In this document: one piece after another, positions 32,592 to 36,861 of the stretch
How positions within the stretch are numbered: position 1 is the first letter of the stretch
Layout of the letters: each line of letters starts with the position of its first letter
Assembly: GCA_021815785.1 (NCBI GenBank)
Contig: JAKAZS010000020.1
Location: 1 to 36,861 of the forward strand
Direction of reading: 5' to 3'
DNA length: 36,861 nucleotides
Source of the DNA: a bacterium
GTDB taxonomy: Bacteria > Cyanobacteriota > Vampirovibrionia > Obscuribacterales > JAKAZS01
Program-made: the position numbers and the translations under genes
The notes under the pieces: model-generated
The model's input: the letters and a program-made list of their open reading frames with translations, nothing else
What the model was told of the DNA's origin: nothing
Databases searched by the model: none

Positions 32592-33938
32592 ATGAAAACA
32601 ACTAATCACAATGAATATTTAATTCAACATTTACTAAGAAGAGCTGGCTTTGGCTATAACCAAATGGACTTGGATTTTTTTCAAAATTTAGGCTATGGCC
32701 CAAGTGTTGATTACCTTTTATATCCAGATCCACATAATGACAATGATTTAAATGATATTTTAAGTAAAGAGAATTTTGATTTTACCAACATTGAAAATGT
32801 AAAACGGTGGTGGTTAATGAAAATGGCTTTTACGAAAAACCCTTTGCAAGAAAAAATTACGTTATTCTGGCACGGCCATTTTGCTACATCAAATGCTAAA
32901 GTTAATCAAACCCCCTTAATGTATTTTCAAAATCAAACCTTTAGGAATAAAGGACTAAGTCATTTTAAAGATTTGTTACAGGCTATGCTATATGATCCTG
33001 CGATGATACGCTGGCTTGATAATCAAGAAAATAACGTTGGCAAGCCTAATGAAAATTTTAGCCGTGAAGTCATGGAATTATTTACGCTTGGTATTGGTCA
33101 TTATACCGAAGAAGATGTCAAACAGGGCGCCCGAGCTTTTACTGGCTATCATAGTCGCGGCTTTAATTTCTATTTTGATAAGAACCAACATGATTATGGT
33201 GAAAAGATTTATCTTGAACAAACTGGTAAATTTAATGGTAATGATATCGTTAAAATTTTAGCCAATCAACCTCAATGTGCTAATTTTATTGCTTATAAAT
33301 TGTGTAAATTTTTTGCTAGTGATAAACCTAGTAACAGCCTTGTTAATGACCTGGCACTTACTTATAAAAAAAACAACGGTAACATTACAACTATGCTTTA
33401 TACCTTGTTTAACCATGATGAATTTAAGTCGCCAGTCTGTTATCGAAACAAAATTAAAAGCCCTGTTGAATATGCTATTGGTACTATAAAAACACTAGAG
33501 AAGAAAAAAATAACTAGCGATTTACCAAAATATTTAGCATCTATGGGTCAGGATCTGTTTTATCCACCAAGTGTGAAAGGTTGGGATGGTGGTACGGCCT
33601 GGATTGCTTCGGATACCTTATTAGCTCGCTATAATTTTGCCAATCAAATTATTCAAAATAAAATGGATAATTTAGAAAATGATTACATTCTTCCCACTAT
33701 CCTTATTAAAAAATACAACTTAAATACTAGTAATGATTTAATAAGTTATTTTTCGGAATTGTTTATTGATAATGATATGAACCCGGATATACATCAAAGT
33801 TTCTGTAATTATCTAAATGATAATGACAATAATAATGACATTATAAATTTTACATCTTGGGATGATTTAAAATTAGATGCTAAACTTAGAGGAATAATTC
33901 ATTTGTTTTTAACTTCACCAATGTACAACATTGCATAA
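32592..33938 (+). CDS. DUF1800 family protein
   Basis: 448 residues with the family signatures LLRRAGFGYN at about 15-24, LFWHGHFATSNAKV at about 95-108, LLQAMLYDPAMIRWLDNQEN, and NENFSREVMELFTLGIGHYTEEDVKQGARAFTG. Members are widespread, mostly exported, and almost always paired with a DUF1501 gene, as here (15 bp downstream). No signal peptide is visible in this one. Biochemical function is not established for the family. The pair is thought to act on the cell surface or periplasm. Confidence 0.93.
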   Translation: MKTTNHNEYLIQHLLRRAGFGYNQMDLDFFQNLGYGPSVDYLLYPDPHNDNDLNDILSKENFDFTNIENVKRWWLMKMAFTKNPLQEKITLFWHGHFATSNAKVNQTPLMYFQNQTFRNKGLSHFKDLLQAMLYDPAMIRWLDNQENNVGKPNENFSREVMELFTLGIGHYTEEDVKQGARAFTGYHSRGFNFYFDKNQHDYGEKIYLEQTGKFNGNDIVKILANQPQCANFIAYKLCKFFASDKPSNSLVNDLALTYKKNNGNITTMLYTLFNHDEFKSPVCYRNKIKSPVEYAIGTIKTLEKKKITSDLPKYLASMGQDLFYPPSVKGWDGGTAWIASDTLLARYNFANQIIQNKMDNLENDYILPTILIKKYNLNTSNDLISYFSELFIDNDMNPDIHQSFCNYLNDNDNNNDIINFTSWDDLKLDAKLRGIIHLFLTSPMYNIA

Positions 33939-33953
33939 ATATAAGGAATTAAT

Positions 33954-35168
33954 ATGAAAATATCGCGAAGAAATATTTTAAAAGCGGGGCTTGGTTTATC
34001 CGTGGCCTTATTAGATTCAACCCAATTATTAAATGTTTTAGCCAAACCGCAGGCTAATAAAACTAAAAATGTATTATTGGTAATCCAGTTACTAGGCGGA
34101 AATGATGGCTTAAATACTATTATTCCTTATGGCGATGGTAAATATTATGATTTAAGACCTAGGATTGGTATTAGACAGAATGAAGTAATTCAAATAAATA
34201 ATCAAATTGGATTTCATCCAAGTCTTGAAAAATTTGCTAAATTATATCAGGATAAACAACTGGCAATTATCCAGGGCGTTGGTTATCCTAATCCAAACCT
34301 TTCACATTTTCGCTCTTTAGAAATTTGGCAGACAGCCTACCCTAATAGTATAGCATCAACTGGTTGGCTAGGACGATACATTGATGAAACTGCTTCAGAT
34401 GATAATTTGTTTCCGGGCATAAATTTAGATTTAGCTTTACCAAAAAGTTTAAGTGCTAACAAAATTATTGTACCTTCAATTGCAAATTTCCCCGATTTCA
34501 AATTTAATGTAGATAGCCATTTCCAAAATGATGAACAAAGTCAGATTCAGGCTTTTAAATCAATTTATAAAAATTTTCGCACCAAAAATAGCGATTTAAA
34601 TTTAATTAAACATACTGGCATTGGTGCGCTTGAATCAACATTTAAAATTCCTGATATGGTGGCTAACTATAAAATCCTGACTACTTATCCGAATAATGAA
34701 TTTGCCAATAAATTAAAATATATTGCTTGTTTAATTGCCAATAATTGTGAATCGAGCATCTATAACTTATCTTTATCGGGATTTGATACGCATGCAAATC
34801 AGGCATATCAACAAGCCAATTTGCTTAAAAATTTAAGTGATTCTTTATATGCTTTTCATCAGGATCTTGAAGCCCATAAAGTAAGTGATAATGTGATGAC
34901 TTTGATATTTTCTGAATTTGGTCGTCGCCCCAGTCAAAATGATGGTCAAGGTACCGATCATGGAACTAGTCAGCCAGTTTTGATTATTGGATCAAAAATC
35001 AAAGGCAATTTATATGGGCAATATCCAAGTTTAAGTAGTTTAGACAGTGGTAATTTAAAACATGATCTTGATTTTCGTAGTATTTATGCAACGATTCTTG
35101 ATAAATGGTTAAATGCTGATAGTCAAGCCGTACTTGGCCGTAATTATGAGATTTTACCCTTTGTCTAA
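33954..35168 (+). CDS. DUF1501 family protein, Tat-exported
   Basis: 404 residues. The N-terminus MKISRRNILKAGLGLSVALL is a twin-arginine signal (R5, R6), so the protein is exported folded. The family stretches VIQLLGGNDGLNTIIPYGDG, GFHPSLEKFAKLYQDKQLAI and IQGVGYPNPNLSHFRSLEIW are present, and GTDHGTSQPVLIIGSKIKG at about 340-358. DUF1501 proteins resemble the alkaline phosphatase/sulfatase superfamily fold, but no activity is proven. It has an AAGGA ribosome site and sits 15 bp after DUF1800. Co-expression with its DUF1800 partner is nearly certain. Confidence 0.95.
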   Translation: MKISRRNILKAGLGLSVALLDSTQLLNVLAKPQANKTKNVLLVIQLLGGNDGLNTIIPYGDGKYYDLRPRIGIRQNEVIQINNQIGFHPSLEKFAKLYQDKQLAIIQGVGYPNPNLSHFRSLEIWQTAYPNSIASTGWLGRYIDETASDDNLFPGINLDLALPKSLSANKIIVPSIANFPDFKFNVDSHFQNDEQSQIQAFKSIYKNFRTKNSDLNLIKHTGIGALESTFKIPDMVANYKILTTYPNNEFANKLKYIACLIANNCESSIYNLSLSGFDTHANQAYQQANLLKNLSDSLYAFHQDLEAHKVSDNVMTLIFSEFGRRPSQNDGQGTDHGTSQPVLIIGSKIKGNLYGQYPSLSSLDSGNLKHDLDFRSIYATILDKWLNADSQAVLGRNYEILPFV

Positions 35169-35202
35169 TATGCTTATTTTTACTTTTATTTAGAAAACTT
35201 AC

Positions 35203-35985
35203 ATGAATCTAGTAATTATAATTATTTTAAATATATATTTTCAAAATCAAAACAAGGTTTTTGTGCAAAATTTTTTGAACAATATAACCTTCGTAAATAT
35301 GACTAATTCAGTAAAAATAGCACATTGTTATCAAAACAATTCAGCTAAAATAATTATAGCTCAAAATAATAATTCGGAATATAATAAATTAAATAACATG
35401 CTTGACAAGTTTGAGCAAAGTACTAATAGTCAAGCAAATTGTCCTAAAAATTATCCCAATGCCAATGTTAACAATTCGCCTAACAATTATGCCAATGTAA
35501 ATAATTATCCTTATAACTACCCGGTAAATAATAGCTATTCTCCTAGTGCTACCACTAATTCGTCTTATGGCGTTAATCCATATGCCCGAGCTAATTTATT
35601 AAAAATGTTTTTGGGTAATGGTCAAAATCAAATTACTGATTCTAATAATAATGTCAGTCCTGATAATACAGCTAATATTAATAGTCAAAATGCTGATATG
35701 ACGACAAGAAATTATTGGCTTAAAGCCAGAAACTATGAAGAACAAGCTCGTAATGCCTGTGATCGAGCTAGTAGTGGCAGTGATAAATCATATCGTCAAA
35801 GTGCAGCCGATGAAGCTGAACAGGATGCGCAAAATTCCCGATATGCTAGCGATCAAGCCTATAGCTATAGTCAAAGTGGTAGTGAAATTGGTCGTAATTA
35901 TGCCGCTAGAGCCAGGGCTGATGCTAATCGAGCTCGTGAATTTGCCAGTCGAGCCCGCAGTAATGTTAATGGAGGTGGCTGGTAG
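35203..35985 (+). CDS. Secreted low-complexity Asn/Tyr/Ser- and Ala/Arg-rich protein
   Basis: Unrecognised, 260 residues. The N-terminus is hydrophobic (VIIIILNIYF); an alternative start is the ATG at 35299. Residues about 80-130 are Asn/Pro/Tyr-rich (NYANVNNYPYNYP). Residues about 165-255 are a polar helix of repeated ARxxxxxAxxA type: RNYEEQARNACDRASS, then AADEAEQDAQNSRYASDQAY and RARADANRAREFASRARS. It ends in NGGGW. It has one Cys in the C-terminal half. It lies 34 bp after DUF1501 and may be its substrate or a surface component, inferred from position only. There is no clear ribosome site, so translation is likely but not certain. Confidence 0.6.
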   Translation: MNLVIIIILNIYFQNQNKVFVQNFLNNITFVNMTNSVKIAHCYQNNSAKIIIAQNNNSEYNKLNNMLDKFEQSTNSQANCPKNYPNANVNNSPNNYANVNNYPYNYPVNNSYSPSATTNSSYGVNPYARANLLKMFLGNGQNQITDSNNNVSPDNTANINSQNADMTTRNYWLKARNYEEQARNACDRASSGSDKSYRQSAADEAEQDAQNSRYASDQAYSYSQSGSEIGRNYAARARADANRAREFASRARSNVNGGGW

Positions 35986-36086
35986 CTAGTAAATTATAAT
36001 CGGCAAAATTATCAAATTGAATTTTGTATTTAATATAAATAAAACAAATCTACTATTTAATTCCCTTAACAAAAAGGATTCCCCTA

Positions 36087-36767
36087 ATGAAAATTTTTTT
36101 CCTATTGATTTTTATAAATGTTGCTTTTACAGTTATGGTTTTGGCTCAATCCGATAATGGTGCTACTACCTTTCAGCAAAAGTGTGCGGCCTGTCATAGC
36201 ATTGGATCTGGACCTAAAGTTGGTCCAGATCTAGTCGTAGTTAAAAATTGGGATAAAGCTAGTTTGGAGAAAAATATTATTCGGATGCAAAGTAAAGCTG
36301 GTACTTTAAGTCAGAGTGAAATCAATGGTTTGATTCAGTATCTTCAAGCAAGCAATTCAACCATGCCTAATTCAAAAAATCCTAATAACGGAATAACTTT
36401 ACCTGGTAGTGCCAGTTTGCCTGGCGCTGGTCTTTATTCAGGGTCTTTGCCCTTTAAGAATGGGGGCCCATCATGTATGACTTGTCATAGTCTGAATGGT
36501 GGTGGCGAAGCGCCACCATTGTATAAAATTGCTCGTAAAGGTTATAAATGTGCTTATACTACGTTTTTAATCTATCCGCATAATCGTGCCATGGCGAATG
36601 CTTACGGTAACAATCCAATTACACCAAATGAAGCCAGACAAATTGGCGCTTATTTAAATTCAATCCAACCTAACTCATTTACTCAATTTTATCGTGGTAG
36701 TGGTCATGGCCATGGATTTTTCTCGCGCTTTGGTGGTGGGGATGACGGTGGTGGTGATGATGACTAA
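36087..36767 (+). CDS. Diheme c-type cytochrome
   Basis: 226 residues. A signal peptide ends near residue 20 (VMVLA-QSD). Heme-attachment motifs are CAACH at 33-37 and CMTCH at 130-134. The first domain has GPKVGPDL and a probable axial Met in RMQSK (M67). The second begins GGPSCMTCHSLNGGGEAPPL, and it has candidate Met ligands near M169. The 20-residue end is His/Gly/Asp-rich (GHGHGFFSRFGGGDDGGGDDD), an unusual tail that might bind metal. An AAAAGGA ribosome site precedes the ATG. It probably transfers electrons in the periplasm; the partner oxidase or reductase is not in the window. Confidence 0.93.
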   Translation: MKIFFLLIFINVAFTVMVLAQSDNGATTFQQKCAACHSIGSGPKVGPDLVVVKNWDKASLEKNIIRMQSKAGTLSQSEINGLIQYLQASNSTMPNSKNPNNGITLPGSASLPGAGLYSGSLPFKNGGPSCMTCHSLNGGGEAPPLYKIARKGYKCAYTTFLIYPHNRAMANAYGNNPITPNEARQIGAYLNSIQPNSFTQFYRGSGHGHGFFSRFGGGDDGGGDDD

Positions 36768-36808
36768 TTATTTTGCAATATTTAACTTATGCGTAGGAAA
36801 CATTTAAA

Positions 36809-36861
36809 ATGAACCATTTATACCCTAAAGATTTAGCTGCATTTATATTTAAGAACTGGGA
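36809..36861 (+). CDS. Start of an unidentified gene, cut by the window end
   Basis: ATG at 36809 with AGGA about ten bases upstream opens a frame that stays open to the end. The first 17 residues read MNHLYPKDLAAFIFKNW. It is co-oriented and 42 bp after the cytochrome gene. This is too short to recognise. Confidence 0.5.
   Translation, partial: MNHLYPKDLAAFIFKNW

Noticed and set aside
33016-33489. Two plus-strand ORFs in alternate frames of DUF1800
   Set aside because: Overlap a conserved gene on the same strand without ribosome sites.
35735-35989. 84-codon ORF in another frame of the secreted repetitive protein
   Set aside because: Its repeats are those of the Ala/Arg-rich frame; it begins inside the main gene. 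The main frame has the N-terminal hydrophobic segment, though neither is strongly proven.

Overview
The window is an AT-rich bacterial chromosome segment with genes packed on both strands and no tRNA, rRNA, transposase, integrase or CRISPR array that I can see. The cell is probably Gram-negative: it has a twin-arginine exported protein, periplasmic c-type cytochrome, Spy-like and TonB-C-like proteins, and a peptidoglycan operon. The mix of many TPR proteins, a DUF1800/DUF1501 pair, a FIST protein, ClpS and a respiratory-type cytochrome would suit a non-photosynthetic relative of Cyanobacteria (Melainabacteria/Vampirovibrionia), but the lineage cannot be fixed from this sequence alone. Several genes start with TTG or GTG.

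Layout. 1-866 (-): queC and the start of queE (7-deazaguanine synthesis). 970-2881 (+): guanine deaminase and a hypoxanthine/guanine phosphoribosyltransferase (purine salvage). 2918-4864 (+): two secreted proteins, closed by a strong hairpin terminator that on the minus strand also ends a candidate structured RNA of about 200 nt (5097-4894). 5282-10277 (-): a large MshEN-like/TPR protein with a 45-bp tandem repeat, mnmG and clpS. 10383-13088 (+): a membrane-anchored, trypsin-like pseudoprotease with a zinc ribbon and a TonB-C-like end. 13148-18720 (-): an exported TPR protein followed by murD, ftsW and murG, tightly packed. 18842-19594 (+): yebC. 19618-21327 (-): a TonB-C-like protein and a FIST sensor protein. 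21526-23430 (+): an APC transporter with a cytosolic tail.

23530-28208 (-) is the most unusual stretch: an 83-aa protein, a CPBP membrane protease, a radical SAM enzyme with a shortened SPASM-like end, a PqqD-like (RRE-type) protein with a small ORF abutting its start, and a lipase-maturation-factor-like membrane protein. The RRE/radical SAM/CPBP set resembles peptide-modification (RiPP) clusters, although no convincing precursor peptide is visible. 28452-29516 (+) holds a cysteine-free PerR-like regulator and a rubrerythrin. Two PerR-type boxes precede rubrerythrin and one related box precedes perR, which makes a coherent peroxide-defence unit.

29607-31894 (+): a GT2 glycosyltransferase and a multi-spanning GT-C-like membrane protein. 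31987-36767 (+): a Spy-like protein, the DUF1800/DUF1501 pair, a repetitive secreted protein, and a diheme cytochrome c. Another gene starts at 36809 and runs out of the window.
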